The notes beneath the pieces were generated by a model, which saw only the letters and a list, made by a program, of their open reading frames with translations, was not told where the DNA came from and made no database searches. Position numbers and translations under genes: made by a program. This document shows positions 17,124-26,868 of a stretch of 64,000 nt of DNA, in pieces; the stretch's first letter is position 1; every line of letters starts with the position of its first letter. Source of the DNA: Paenibacillus lignilyticus (GTDB lineage Bacteria; Bacillota; Bacilli; Paenibacillales; Paenibacillaceae); NCBI RefSeq assembly GCF_017942085.1, contig NZ_JAGKSP010000002.1, positions 868,001 to 932,000 of the forward strand, given 5' to 3'.

Positions 17124-18107
17124 TTAGAACAGTGCCGAATCCTTCGATAGCTTGCGTGTGATGCCATTAGCCGAGAGTACGAGGATGAAGCCGACGACAG
17201 CTTGGAAGAGGCCAACTGCCGACGACATCCCAATATCGTTGTTCATGCGAAGTGCGCGGTACACATACGTGTCAATGACATCTGTAGTCGGTCTCAGAAC
17301 CGGGTTATCGCCCACAAGTGCATAGATCATGCCAAAGTCTCCATAGAAAATACCGCCGATTGACAAGATGAACAGCATCAGTGTAGTTGTCTTCAGCATT
17401 GGCAATGTAATGCGCGTAATCGATTGGAACCGGTTGGCCCCGTCAATCCGAGCCGCCTCATACATCTCTTGATCCAGACCGCTAATGGTTGCCAAGTAGA
17501 TGACCGTGCCGAAGCCAACGCCTTTCCACAGTCGAAGCATGACTAGGATGAACGGCCACCAAGATGCGTCCTGATAGTAATTGACGGGCTCCATTCCGAA
17601 TAATCCGAGTACATGATTGATAACACCCGCATCCGTGGAGAAGAGTGCGATCGAGAAGATCGAGATTACCGTCCACGAAATAAAGTTCGGCAGAAACATA
17701 AAGGACTGCGCAATCTTCTTCACCGTCTTGCTGCCAATTTCGTTAAGACCAATCGCCATAAACATCTGAACAGCGAGCCCTGTAATGATGAACAAGATGT
17801 TCAGATAGATCGTATTAATCGTGACCGTAATCCAATCGTTGGAGGTAAAGAAGAACTTGAAGTTCATCAGCCCTACGAACTCACTCTTCAGTCCATACAG
17901 TCCTGCCATCGGATTGTAATCCACGAATGCCATGTACAGACCGGCCATAGGCAAGTAATTGAACACAATGAGAAACAGAATGCCGGGCAAAGTGAGCAAG
18001 TACAGATACCGGTTCTTCATGATCTCCCGCAAAAACGTGTCCTTCTTCTTTCTCTCAGCCGGTGGCTTCGACTGCGTTTGCCGCTCAAGCGTTAGGGGAG
18101 CTGGCAT
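17124..18107 (-). CDS. Carbohydrate ABC transporter permease, LplB type (importer 2)
   Basis: 327 residues. A polar N-terminal tail is followed by LTLPGILFLIVFNYLPMAG and the EAA loop YEAARIDGANRFQSITRITL. It lies 35 bases after the GH130 gene. No ATPase gene occurs in the operon. Confidence 0.92.
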   Translation of the reverse strand: MPAPLTLERQTQSKPPAERKKKDTFLREIMKNRYLYLLTLPGILFLIVFNYLPMAGLYMAFVDYNPMAGLYGLKSEFVGLMNFKFFFTSNDWITVTINTIYLNILFIITGLAVQMFMAIGLNEIGSKTVKKIAQSFMFLPNFISWTVISIFSIALFSTDAGVINHVLGLFGMEPVNYYQDASWWPFILVMLRLWKGVGFGTVIYLATISGLDQEMYEAARIDGANRFQSITRITLPMLKTTTLMLFILSIGGIFYGDFGMIYALVGDNPVLRPTTDVIDTYVYRALRMNNDIGMSSAVGLFQAVVGFILVLSANGITRKLSKDSALF

Positions 18108-18142
18108 GGTTGTTCCTCCTCTGGTCTATCATTTGTGTACAC

Positions 18143-19210
18143 TCATAGTTGATTGTTCAGCTGCTTGAGCCCAAGGTTGGCTCTAATGGCTTCTATTGTT
18201 ACCTCTGCGTAACCGATCGAGGTATCGCTTGCCCCGTAATAGATTTTCGCCAGACCCTCTTCATGCAGAGCGCCGCAAGGGAAGATGACATTCCCGAAAA
18301 ATCCTTCCAGCTCATAGTCCGTCTCCGGCTCCATGATGGGCTCCACACTGCGTGCAATGACTTTCCATGGCTCATGCTTATCCAGCAGCAGCGCCCCGAT
18401 GCAGTAGCGGTTGGACTTATCGGCACCGTGATAAATTTCGAGCCAGCCCTCTTCGATTTCGAACGGGACTGCGCTTGCTCCGATTCGGCCGTCGTCCCAG
18501 AAACCGGGCCTTACGCCGATTAGGTGACGATGGTTGCCCCATTGCTTGAGATCGCCGGATTCTGCAATCCACATCTCCGGTTGACCGTAATGGGAGCAAG
18601 ATGGACGGTGAAGCGCATAGTAACTGCCTCCGATCGAAGCCGGGAAGATTGCAACGTCTTTGTTATCGGGGTGAAAAATGTTTCCTTGTCTCGTAAAGGT
18701 AATGAAATCTTCCGTTGTAATCATGGAGGTGCAGATGCCCAATTCAGAAATTGCAGAGTAGGTGATGTAATAGATGTTGTCTATTAATGTAATGCGAGGA
18801 TCTTCGATGCCATAGCTCTCGTACGGACCGCTGGGAAGAAGTGTAGGTTCGGACTCGATTGTGAAATGAATGCCGTCTGTGCTCCGCGCTATTCTTAAAT
18901 GCGACATAGACGTTAAGTAATTTCGTTCAGGCGTGCGAATGACTCTTACATCGGAGAAATCGTATTCCGGCTTGCGTTCAATCTCTTGCAGCACGATGCG
19001 GTCTTCGGAAGGATGATACAGGGGGACTACGTAAACCTCGGGATTATCGTTAATCGGACGTTCAGCAACGCGGAGCAGCAGGATCGTTTCATCCAGGTAG
19101 CGGGTAACTCCTGCATTGAATACTCCGATGACCTCCATATTCGGATTGGAAGCGTTAACATTTTGAGGTTGAATAATAGGATTACTCGGTGACCGCCTCG
19201 GTTTCGTCAA
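18143..19210 (-). CDS. GH130 family glycoside phosphorylase (mannoside phosphorylase-like)
   Basis: About 355 residues of a five-bladed propeller. YGIEDPRITLIDNIYYITYS near residues 123-142 contains the E-D-P-R-x-T block, with the catalytic Asp of GH130, and GYAEVTIEAIRANLGL closes the protein. GH130 enzymes split beta-mannosidic bonds with phosphate in the cytoplasm. First gene of the importer 2 operon. A TTG (19210) at good distance from AGGAG is preferred; a GTG at 19216 is possible. Substrate range is not predictable from sequence alone. Confidence 0.85.
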   Translation of the reverse strand: MTKPRRSPSNPIIQPQNVNASNPNMEVIGVFNAGVTRYLDETILLLRVAERPINDNPEVYVVPLYHPSEDRIVLQEIERKPEYDFSDVRVIRTPERNYLTSMSHLRIARSTDGIHFTIESEPTLLPSGPYESYGIEDPRITLIDNIYYITYSAISELGICTSMITTEDFITFTRQGNIFHPDNKDVAIFPASIGGSYYALHRPSCSHYGQPEMWIAESGDLKQWGNHRHLIGVRPGFWDDGRIGASAVPFEIEEGWLEIYHGADKSNRYCIGALLLDKHEPWKVIARSVEPIMEPETDYELEGFFGNVIFPCGALHEEGLAKIYYGASDTSIGYAEVTIEAIRANLGLKQLNNQL

Positions 19211-19315
19211 GGGCACTCTCTCCTGTCCAATACTTCTCTATTTGTTTCGCTAGGTATTTATTACCTTATGTAAGCGATTATAAATTAGGTTATTATTTCC
19301 TGTCAACGGTTAAAA

Positions 19316-19570
19316 TAAAGTTATTTCATTCTTCGTCAAAAGCGACTGTAAACAGCTGGAAATACCGATTAAACCCAGTAAATACGCGGGTTTTCATGAA
19401 GTAAAGTAATGTTGAAAACCAACTTTATTGTAACTTTATGCTGAAATTCCGATAAGTCGCCTGGAAACTTATAACTTTACAATTGACTTGTTAAGTAACT
19501 TTTTATACTATCTAGTTAGCAGTCAAAATGACATTATTAGGGGAAATTCGCATGCAGGTGGGTAAAGTTA
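19316..19570. promoter_or_regulatory. Repeated TAACTTTA octamers between GH130 and lacI (putative operators)
   Basis: The octamer TAACTTTA or its complement occurs at 19316-19323, 19431-19438, 19472-19479 and 19563-19570, the last inside the regulator's first codons. The region separates two divergent genes, so these are candidate sites for the LacI protein encoded next door. The binding claim is inference. Confidence 0.4.
19483..19510 (+). promoter_or_regulatory. Putative sigma-A promoter of the LacI gene
   Basis: TTGACT at 19483-19488 is followed after about 15-17 bases by TATACT/TACTAT near 19504-19511. The spacing is slightly short for the best -10 match. It lies 40-70 bases before the regulator start. 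Confidence 0.4.
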
Positions 19571-20562
19571 CGCTAGACACCATTGCCGCGCAGCTCGGCA
19601 TTACGAAAGTGAGCGTATCTAAAGCTCTAAACAACCAGCCGGGTGTCAGCGAAGAGTTAAAGCGACGTATCGTTCAATCTGCCCGTGAGCTGGGATATAT
19701 CAAGAAGGGGAACGTCAAACCTTCTACTGCAGTCTCCAAACTGGGACTCATTGTACCCAAGCGATTCTTTCTGGAATCGGATAACTTCTATACGAAAATC
19801 TATTATTATACCAATCAGGAATGCGCTAAGAAGGATATCAGCTTATCTTTATATGTTCTTGATCCCGAGCAGGAGCAGAGCGCCTCGCTTCCGCTCTCAC
19901 TCGTTCAAGATCAGAGCGATCTGGACGGACTGTTCGTAGCCGGAGAGGTTGAAGCAGACTACATGAAGATGCTGCTGGACTGTCCATTTCCCATAGTAGT
20001 CATTGATTTCTACAAGGCGGGCATGACTCTGGATTGCATACTGGCGGATAACTATCAAGCCGGCTATACCGTAACGAACTACCTGATCCAGAACGGACAT
20101 ACGCGGATCGGTTTCGTTGGCAATCCTCAATTCACAACCAGCGTGATGGACCGCTACTGCGGTTATATTAAAGCTCTTACCTATCATCAGCTTGAGATTA
20201 ATCCGAGCTGGCGAATCGTAAATAATGATATCAACAATTCCTATGTGATGGACTTCCAGCTTCCGGCTGAGCTTCCAACCGCATTCGTATGTCACTGTGA
20301 TATGGCTGCCTACAAGCTGCTGCTCAAGCTGCAGAAGGAAGGTATTTCCGTGCCTGGCGAAGTATCTCTTATCAGCTTTGACAACACGGACCTCAGCCAG
20401 AGCGTAACTCCTGCTCTTACTTCCATGAATATCAGCAAACATGATTTTGCGACCGAAGCCGTTCACCGCATGTTGTGGCGTATTAAGCATGACAGTGCGC
20501 ATAGCAAGACGACGTATCTGCAGAGCAAGTTAATTGAACGAGATTCGGTTAAACGGATGTAA
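19552..20562 (+). CDS. LacI family transcriptional regulator (importer 2 locus)
   Basis: 336 residues. The N-terminal helix-turn-helix TLDTIAAQLGITKVSVSKAL and the hinge ARELGYIKKG are followed by a periplasmic-binding-protein-like sensor domain (LIVPKRFF, later ISFDNTDLSQSVTPALTSM). It is divergent from the GH130/importer 2 operon and likely its local repressor, with a sugar as inducer. The ATG at 19552 follows AGGGGAAATTCGC and gives the usual LacI N-terminus. Confidence 0.9.
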   Translation: MQVGKVTLDTIAAQLGITKVSVSKALNNQPGVSEELKRRIVQSARELGYIKKGNVKPSTAVSKLGLIVPKRFFLESDNFYTKIYYYTNQECAKKDISLSLYVLDPEQEQSASLPLSLVQDQSDLDGLFVAGEVEADYMKMLLDCPFPIVVIDFYKAGMTLDCILADNYQAGYTVTNYLIQNGHTRIGFVGNPQFTTSVMDRYCGYIKALTYHQLEINPSWRIVNNDINNSYVMDFQLPAELPTAFVCHCDMAAYKLLLKLQKEGISVPGEVSLISFDNTDLSQSVTPALTSMNISKHDFATEAVHRMLWRIKHDSAHSKTTYLQSKLIERDSVKRM

Positions 20563-20571
20563 ATGCAATGC

Positions 20572-20629
20572 CCCTAAACACAGGAAGGCTGCCTAAGCAA
20601 TTTGCTCGGCAGCCTTCCTGTGTTTAGGG
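20572..20629. terminator. Very long perfect hairpin, bidirectional terminator
   Basis: A 22-bp perfect stem (CCCTAAACACAGGAAGGCTGCC with its complement) closes a 14-base loop. It separates the LacI gene (+) from a gene remnant ending at 20632 on the other strand, and so can serve both. Confidence 0.85.
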
Positions 20630-20631
20630 CT

Positions 20632-20703
20632 TTAGTTGTTACGTTCATACTCAATATCCACTTGTTCTCCGGTTTGGGCGTCCACGTAAACCTTTTCCAC
20701 TAC
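20632..20703 (-). pseudogene. C-terminal scrap resembling a PepSY-domain protein
   Basis: The minus strand reads VVEKVYVDAQTGEQVDIEYE then RNN and stop, like the last strand of PepSY domains. No upstream part of such a gene is present; the frame runs into the neighbouring ParB-like gene. Identification is weak because only about 23 residues remain. Confidence 0.35.
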
Positions 20704-21083
20704 TGAATTACATCCGCCGGCGGCAATGCAAGATAGACGGCATCTATTTCATTTTGCCCATGAATCCATGCATGTGCAATTCTGTGCCCCCCATCAATGA
20801 GTTGTCCGTCTGAACATAATAATATGGGGTACTCCATGTTTGCATTGATAATCCGCTGACAGTGAAGAGCGACATTCCGTATAGATGGGATTGGTGTATT
20901 CCTGCTGCCGGTAAACCAACAATCCTGATCAAGCTCCTTGATGGAATCAAGCTGGATTTTCTGAACGGGTAAGTTCATTGATAACGCCCACAGCTTCTCT
21001 ACATCCCAGACATGTCGCCTGCCGTCAATTATCCTTCCGTGTTTATGCTTCATTCTTGAAAGTAACTCTTCCATCATGATCAC
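20700..21083 (-). CDS. ParB/Srx-like fold protein (127 aa)
   Basis: The second half holds YPILLCSDGQLIDGGHRIAH, which fits the ParB-like nuclease/sulfiredoxin fold (the GxHR box). A DNA-partitioning role is unlikely because there is no DNA-binding domain. The C-terminal residues overlap the PepSY-like scrap and may come from a deletion joint. Function unknown. Confidence 0.55.
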   Translation of the reverse strand: MIMMEELLSRMKHKHGRIIDGRRHVWDVEKLWALSMNLPVQKIQLDSIKELDQDCWFTGSRNTPIPSIRNVALHCQRIINANMEYPILLCSDGQLIDGGHRIAHAWIHGQNEIDAVYLALPPADVIQ

Positions 21084-21188
21084 CTCGGTCTTTTAATTAT
21101 GGATGGGCCGTCGTCAGAGGAGACTTCGCTTGACTCTTATCTCATCACAATATACATTGGTTCTATTGTCATACTCGATGGAGGACTT

Positions 21189-21389
21189 ATGCCTAAAATA
21201 CGCCAACTGAATACACATGCAGACTTCGAAAGAATGCGAATATTTACTCGTCCAATCGTCATATTCCAAGAAGGCGAACTTCTAGGCTCAGGAGTCATCA
21301 TTCAATCGCATGATGAGACTATAGTTACCTCTACCACAAACGAGCAGTATAGGAAGGCGACCTGTCAATTTTACTATGGCTCCAAATAA
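21189..21389 (+). CDS. Small hypothetical protein (66 aa)
   Basis: The ATG at 21189 follows GGAGGACTT. The product is soluble, with a beta-rich pattern (RPIVIFQEGELLGSGVIIQ and ETIVTSTTNEQYRKATCQF). A longer frame starts at 21099 but lacks a binding site. Family not recognised. Confidence 0.5.
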   Translation: MPKIRQLNTHADFERMRIFTRPIVIFQEGELLGSGVIIQSHDETIVTSTTNEQYRKATCQFYYGSK

Positions 21390-21437
21390 CTTGCCCTTAG
21401 TTCAGCCGACCGATTGAAGCATCGGGTTGGATAGCGC

Positions 21438-21491
21438 AACAGGCCGCCAATATTGGCAGCCTGTTTTTGTTGTCCTATAGTGCCCGTTAGC
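21438..21491 (+). repeat. Hairpin-plus-tail intergenic repeat, copy 1
   Basis: CAACAGGC...GCCAATATTGGC...GCCTGTTTTTGTTG forms a hairpin followed by CCTATAGTGCCCGTTAGC. The same tail pattern (ATaGTGTCCCGTTAGC) follows different hairpins at 39876, 40353 and 60951. Confidence 0.65.
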
Positions 21492-21521
21492 TTTATGAAA
21501 GACCGAATCCGGCTAGACCTA

Positions 21522-22517
21522 TCACGCTTCGCTCGGATACTTAAGTCCCCATGGCTCACGGATCCGGTCAAGCGTCTCCATGATACGCACAGTCTCGTCG
21601 ACAGTCAAGACTTCGCTCTCCTTGCGGCCCTCGCGCAGGCAATCCATCGCCTCGATCGCCTGATAGAAGTGACCCGACGGCTCGAGCTCGTGTTTGAAGA
21701 CGACCGGCTCCTCCCCGCTTACATGCAGCGTAGCGGCCTTGGCAAATAGGAATCTCGGAATTTCGATCCGCCCCTTCGTGCCATAGATGACGGCCTCGTT
21801 GGTCATGGACAGTCGTACCGAACTGTGCAGGCTGGCGGTGCGGCCGCCGCTGTATTCGAACAGCAGCGAGAACTGCTCATCCACGCCTGTCTCGCCGATC
21901 CGGACGGAGCTCGAGATCGTGGAAGGCTGCTCTCCGCCGTACACCATCGACGCGAACGAAACCGGGTAGATTCCGGCGTCGAGCAGTGTGCCGCCGCCCT
22001 TCTCCTTGTTCAGCAGCCGACCTTCGGGATTCCAGCCTGCGTCGAAGCCGAACTCGGCCTTTACAATGCGCACGTCGCCGATCACGCCGCTGTCCAGCCA
22101 CTCCCTCACCTTGACGATTGCAGGTAGATACCGCGTCCACATCGCTTCCATTAGGAATAGACCCTTCTGATGGGCCAAGTCCGCAATCTCGCTAGCCTCG
22201 GCAGCGTTGATCGTGAACGGCTTCTCGCAGAGCACGGACTTGCCGCCGCGCAGCAGCGTCAGCGCGTTCTCTTTGTGGATCGGATGCAGCGTGCCAACGT
22301 AGACGATCTCGACGTCCGGATCGGCCGCGAGCTCCTCGCAGCTGCCATAAGCGCGCTGGATGCCGAATTTCTCGGCGAATGCTTGCGCCTTCTCGAGCGA
22401 GCGTCCCGCGACGGCGACTAGCTCAGCGCCCGGCGCGTGCGGTAGCTCCGTAGCGAAGTTGTCCGAGATGCCTCCCGGGCCCATGATGCCCCATTTCACG
22501 ATGCGTTGTTCCGCCAT
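21522..22517 (-). CDS. Gfo/Idh/MocA family NAD(P)-dependent oxidoreductase
   Basis: 331 residues. An N-terminal Rossmann segment (KWGIMGPGGISDNFATEL) is followed by the family's central CEKPFTINAAEA motif (about 97-108), whose Lys is catalytic, and the C-terminal alpha/beta domain. Such enzymes oxidise or reduce sugars, inositols or trans-dihydrodiols. It follows the GH95-like gene on the same strand after a 248-base gap (22518-22764) that holds no other gene and probably its promoter. Confidence 0.88.
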   Translation of the reverse strand: MAEQRIVKWGIMGPGGISDNFATELPHAPGAELVAVAGRSLEKAQAFAEKFGIQRAYGSCEELAADPDVEIVYVGTLHPIHKENALTLLRGGKSVLCEKPFTINAAEASEIADLAHQKGLFLMEAMWTRYLPAIVKVREWLDSGVIGDVRIVKAEFGFDAGWNPEGRLLNKEKGGGTLLDAGIYPVSFASMVYGGEQPSTISSSVRIGETGVDEQFSLLFEYSGGRTASLHSSVRLSMTNEAVIYGTKGRIEIPRFLFAKAATLHVSGEEPVVFKHELEPSGHFYQAIEAMDCLREGRKESEVLTVDETVRIMETLDRIREPWGLKYPSEA

Positions 22518-22764
22518 AAGTAAAGTCCCCTTTTCCTCTCAGATAACTCCACCTTAACCGATTCGAAGACGATTGCAAAGCGTTTCTGTCAAAGTTAATT
22601 CACATTCATTATTGTTGTCATTTAAACCTTCGTACCTCGTGTTTACTACTCGATAGTTGAGAAAAGGCATCTGACCTCAGTTCACTGACAGAACATTTTT
22701 GTATTAAAACTACATTACCTACACTCCTAAACCACCACTCATTTTGAAAATAGTCCAAACGCTC

Positions 22765-25014
22765 TTAGAGTGAAGTAATCATGCACGTTTCGCCCGCTTC
22801 CAGCGCGATCGTGAATATCTCGTTCCTGCTGCAATGAACCTCTTGACCGCTAGAGCCTATTCGCAACATCAGCCTTTCTCCAGCGAAACTATTCTGTACG
22901 CGGAAGGTTCCTTCGCGTTCGGCACGAAGTTCGACATATTCAAGCTTGTCTGCATGAAGCCTAGCCGAAACAAGCACGCCCATCTCGCCGCGAAAATCGC
23001 GGAATTCGACGCTTCGCTTTGCCCAATCGCGTGGAATAGCCGGAAATGCGCGAATCGTTTCTCCGTCCGTATGCAAAAGCATTTCCTGCAGTGCGCTAAC
23101 GGCAGCGAAGTTGCCTTCCAGTGTAAAGGGACGATAATGAAACATGCAGACGCCTGCTCGCTTGTAGTCCCCGTTCAGATGAAAACCGTTCGGCGAGCAC
23201 GTATGCTGCCACATTTGCCGAAGATGATAAATCGCCGCTTCTCCATTGCCTTGCCGCGCATAGAAAGCAGCTGCCCAAGCAAAGCTGTAGCCCACCCATT
23301 GACCTTTGCCGAGACGCTCTAGGTTCGCAATCGTTGCATCGGTGATTTTGCGATCACGCTCAGACCCTCGATGGTCAAGCAGCTGCAGCGGATAAATCGC
23401 CATCATGTGCGAGTGGTGCCGGTGGCTTTCTTGAAGCGATTCTTTCGGATTCAGCATCAGCACATGACGCTCATTAACGGCAAGCTCTGGAAGACCCGCT
23501 AGCACGTTCGCCCATCTGTCGGCATCAGCTTCATGACCGAGCCAATCAGCCATATCCTTCAATCGACGGAACAAGTAAATCAGAAGCGCAAGGTCGTAGT
23601 TGCTCATGGGATCAAACCAAGCCTCAAGCAAATTGTCGTGAACCTCGGGCGAGCTCGATACCGGCAGACGCAGCTTGCCGTCTTCGCCAGGTACTAGCCA
23701 TCGCTGCACGCAGTCAGCGGTTTCCTTGAAATAGACATAAGCTTTATCGCGCAGAAAATCATGGTCTCCTGTATAAAGCCAGTAATGATCAAACGCCTGG
23801 CACACCCAGATGACATTCGTTATACTCATGGAATACATGGGCCAACCACCCATTGCTCCGCCAGTAAGCGTCATGACCGAAGGCAGGTTGAGACCCGGGG
23901 CATCGAAGAAGCTTTGCGCGAACCGATGGGCCTGAGGCCGCAGATCCCACAAGAAATCGATAAAGCTTTCTCCTTCTTCCAGATGGTTCGCCTTCAAATA
24001 GTGCCAGTAACAAAGCTCTGTATTCAAGTCGTGATGATAATCGCCTTTCCACGGCGGCAGAAGCCCTTCATCCGCCGTCCATACGCCTTGCAGCGGCATC
24101 GGCGGCGCCCCTTTGCGCGAGCATGAAGCAAATAAATAGTTGTTCAAATACCACTGCTTCTCCGCTTCTGCGTCCGGCAGCGAGATAGAGCTCTTCGCCC
24201 AATAACGCCCCCACCAAGTACCATGCTCGCGGAACGCATGATCGAATCCTTCCATACTCGCGTCCGTTACTTTACGCTTGGCATTCTCTAACCAATTCTC
24301 TTCGTCATGATTGGCCGTTATCGCATAAACCCATTCCCGCGTACCGTCATCGGTCTTCCGCTGCGCAACGACAATGGCATATTCCAGCTCATGGCACGTC
24401 CGCTGATAGAACCATTGCAAGCTGCCTTCCGAGTGTTTAGCCGCGGCCGGGTACTCCAGCCGAGTAAGGCTTGTAGCAAAGACGGGGTCGTTGCTTTCTT
24501 CCTGAAACGCTCCCGTGTAATCCGGAGGCAGAACTTCCAAAAATCCATCTGTTTCCGCAGCCCCGGTCATTCTGATATAACCGAGTCCGTTCAAGGCGTG
24601 CAGAAAGCTGGATACGCCAACCATCTGATCGCCGAACGTAAGCTGGACATGCGCGCAAGCTTCTTCTAAGGCAAGATGACTCCTCATCTTGTCAGCGTGC
24701 TTGCTGAAGCGCAGTTCCAGACTGCCCGCTGGCAATTTCGTCGGGTAAGGATAAGTCTCATAGAAGCTGTCGAACCGGTTAAGAAGCGACTCTTGATCAC
24801 CGCGGCGCACGCAATCGATCATTTCCGCATAGGTGAACCCGTTATCCAGCACCTCAGGCGCCAGCCGTAAATCCCAAATATCGCCGCGGTCCAAGCTGAA
24901 TCGGAGCGGCTTCCCATTTCCCCATAAGAGGCAACCGGTCAATCCGTTGCCTAGAGGCAGCGCCTCATCCCATCTGGCGATTGGTTGATCAACTATCAAG
25001 TCATGCTTGCTCAT
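22765..25014 (-). CDS. GH95-like glycoside hydrolase (alpha-fucosidase/alpha-galactosidase type)
   Basis: 749 residues without a signal peptide, so intracellular. LPLGNGLTGCLLWGNGKPL near the start is the GH95 opening, SHRHHSHMMAIYPLQLLDH (about 540-558) is the hallmark histidine block, and EGNFAAVSALQEMLLHTDGE sits near the C-terminus. GH95 enzymes are inverting alpha-1,2-L-fucosidases or alpha-L-galactosidases with an (alpha/alpha)6 barrel. It lies after the receptor of importer 3 and would cleave the imported oligosaccharide. Substrate preference is inferred only. Confidence 0.8.
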   Translation of the reverse strand: MSKHDLIVDQPIARWDEALPLGNGLTGCLLWGNGKPLRFSLDRGDIWDLRLAPEVLDNGFTYAEMIDCVRRGDQESLLNRFDSFYETYPYPTKLPAGSLELRFSKHADKMRSHLALEEACAHVQLTFGDQMVGVSSFLHALNGLGYIRMTGAAETDGFLEVLPPDYTGAFQEESNDPVFATSLTRLEYPAAAKHSEGSLQWFYQRTCHELEYAIVVAQRKTDDGTREWVYAITANHDEENWLENAKRKVTDASMEGFDHAFREHGTWWGRYWAKSSISLPDAEAEKQWYLNNYLFASCSRKGAPPMPLQGVWTADEGLLPPWKGDYHHDLNTELCYWHYLKANHLEEGESFIDFLWDLRPQAHRFAQSFFDAPGLNLPSVMTLTGGAMGGWPMYSMSITNVIWVCQAFDHYWLYTGDHDFLRDKAYVYFKETADCVQRWLVPGEDGKLRLPVSSSPEVHDNLLEAWFDPMSNYDLALLIYLFRRLKDMADWLGHEADADRWANVLAGLPELAVNERHVLMLNPKESLQESHRHHSHMMAIYPLQLLDHRGSERDRKITDATIANLERLGKGQWVGYSFAWAAAFYARQGNGEAAIYHLRQMWQHTCSPNGFHLNGDYKRAGVCMFHYRPFTLEGNFAAVSALQEMLLHTDGETIRAFPAIPRDWAKRSVEFRDFRGEMGVLVSARLHADKLEYVELRAEREGTFRVQNSFAGERLMLRIGSSGQEVHCSRNEIFTIALEAGETCMITSL

Positions 25015-25092
25015 CGCTTCAGCCTCCGGTATGAATAAACCATCCCCTCTTTGTTCGGAAGCATCAAAGGAGGAAATGGTTTATTTGCCTTA

Positions 25093-26739
25093 TTATTTCT
25101 TCACTTTACTATTCTGCAAATCGAGAATCGCTTGCAAGTCTCCCATTTTCTTGATCGTATCCAGGTAGTTATCCCACTGGTCAAAGCCCATCTCGCCTTT
25201 AATAAATTTAACCGCTGATTCTTTGACATACGTGTCGATCGGCGTCATCGTATTCGCTACTTCATCGGTTTCGTCTTTAGACAGCATCACCTTCGGCGCT
25301 CTGTCATTCGGCGAGATCGATTCGCTGCCGCCATAGTTATTCGACGCCATATAATAGTTTTCCAATTGCGCCTTGCCGTCGTGGTAGAACAGCACATCCG
25401 GAATCGAAGTATAAACGGCGATTCTCTCTTGCGGCGTAAAGACGATGCCAGGACGCGTGCTCATGGATGCGGAAACCCCCATCTTCGCGAGCTGGTCTAC
25501 GAAGTCCGGAGCGGATTTGAGCGCTGGCAGATACTGCTTTTGTCCGTCCTTCACTTCGTATGATTTGCCTTCGATCCCCCACATCAACAGCTCGATCATT
25601 TGGTCGCTGTATTGATAATCAAGCAGTTTCACGACCTGTTCCGGATGTTTCGTCTTCGCGGAAATGACGAGGCCAGCGCCGTTTCGCAGCCCTTTTCCTT
25701 TAGGCTCGCTGTCGTACTTCCACGCTTTACCGTATGTTGGATTATCTGCCGTCATCGCAAGCGTCCATGTTACGCCCGCTTCCTTATTCGCATTGAAATC
25801 AGCAACGTAACCAGACCACAGCTGCGGATAAATGAACGTTTTGCCGCTCGTTGCTTTCGGTTTCGCCTGATCGATCTCGTCCGACCAGAAGGCCGGATCG
25901 ATCAGCTTCTCGGAATAAAGCTTGTTAAGGAACATGAGCCCCTCTTTGTACGCATCTTCAGTCGGTCCGTATACATACTGCGTGCCATTCCAGTAAATGC
26001 CGCTCGACGTATGGTTGGCGTTCAGAATGCCGTCGTAGCCCAAATACTGTTCGCTTTGACCGATCGGATAAGAATCCGGATACAACGCCTTCAGCTGCTT
26101 CGCGGCCGCATACATTTCTTCTTGCGTAGCCGGTACTTTGATGTTGTTCTTCTCGAATACATCAAGACGGTAGGCGGCAGCGTATTGGCTTGGCTCTACA
26201 TCAGAAGGATTCGAATAACCGTCGTAGAAGGCAAACAATTGATTGTTCTCGGTCATCAAGTATTGTTCTTTGTTCTCGGTAGCGTCGACGAAGGTTTTGT
26301 AGTTCTCTTCTTGATCGATATATTTGTTCAGGTCAAGGAAAAGACCTTGCTCGCCGTATTTGACAATATTATCGTTGCCGAGCACGAGCATAACGTCCGG
26401 AATATCGCTGCTTGTCAGCATGATTTGCGTTTTTTCCCTGTACTCGCCCCATGGAATGCGCGTCCACTCGATCGAGACTTTAGTCCCCATGTAGGCTTCG
26501 ATTTCTGTCTCATATTGCTGCTGGATGAGCGTTCCCGTCGGATCGCCTCCGAAGTGCGGGATCACAACCTTGAGCTTCAATTCCTCGGGTGCGGAAGCTT
26601 CGTTCGCGGGAGCGTTCGCTTCGGAATTATTGGATGAAGAGGTATTCCCATCATTCGATTTGCTGCATGCACTTAGAAATACAGTCGATATTAGCGTAAT
26701 CAGTATCAGTACTCTCAAGATCGAAAACGATTTTTTCAT
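25093..26739 (-). CDS. Sugar ABC transporter solute-binding lipoprotein (importer 3)
   Basis: 548 residues. The lipobox LSAC (Cys25) follows a hydrophobic signal. The receptor domain opens with LKLKVVIPHFGGDPTGTLIQ and includes MWGIEGKSYEVKDGQ late. The ATG at 26739 follows GAGGGGGATC; an in-frame extension to 26826 is not supported. It follows both permeases and precedes the GH95-like enzyme. Confidence 0.9.
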   Translation of the reverse strand: MKKSFSILRVLILITLISTVFLSACSKSNDGNTSSSNNSEANAPANEASAPEELKLKVVIPHFGGDPTGTLIQQQYETEIEAYMGTKVSIEWTRIPWGEYREKTQIMLTSSDIPDVMLVLGNDNIVKYGEQGLFLDLNKYIDQEENYKTFVDATENKEQYLMTENNQLFAFYDGYSNPSDVEPSQYAAAYRLDVFEKNNIKVPATQEEMYAAAKQLKALYPDSYPIGQSEQYLGYDGILNANHTSSGIYWNGTQYVYGPTEDAYKEGLMFLNKLYSEKLIDPAFWSDEIDQAKPKATSGKTFIYPQLWSGYVADFNANKEAGVTWTLAMTADNPTYGKAWKYDSEPKGKGLRNGAGLVISAKTKHPEQVVKLLDYQYSDQMIELLMWGIEGKSYEVKDGQKQYLPALKSAPDFVDQLAKMGVSASMSTRPGIVFTPQERIAVYTSIPDVLFYHDGKAQLENYYMASNNYGGSESISPNDRAPKVMLSKDETDEVANTMTPIDTYVKESAVKFIKGEMGFDQWDNYLDTIKKMGDLQAILDLQNSKVKK

Positions 26740-26868
26740 ACTAGATCCCCCTCTAAGTTGAACGAAATGGTTTGGAATGCAAATGCAACTCTCTATCCCT
26801 GCCGCAAACCTCGTTGAAACGTTCACCTCCTTTCATGGGGCATGCAACAGAATCAGAGATGAAGCTCG

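Noticed and set aside
25600-26637. 345-residue plus-strand ORF
   Set aside because: Antisense shadow of the importer 3 receptor gene, with low-complexity Arg/Phe/Leu composition.
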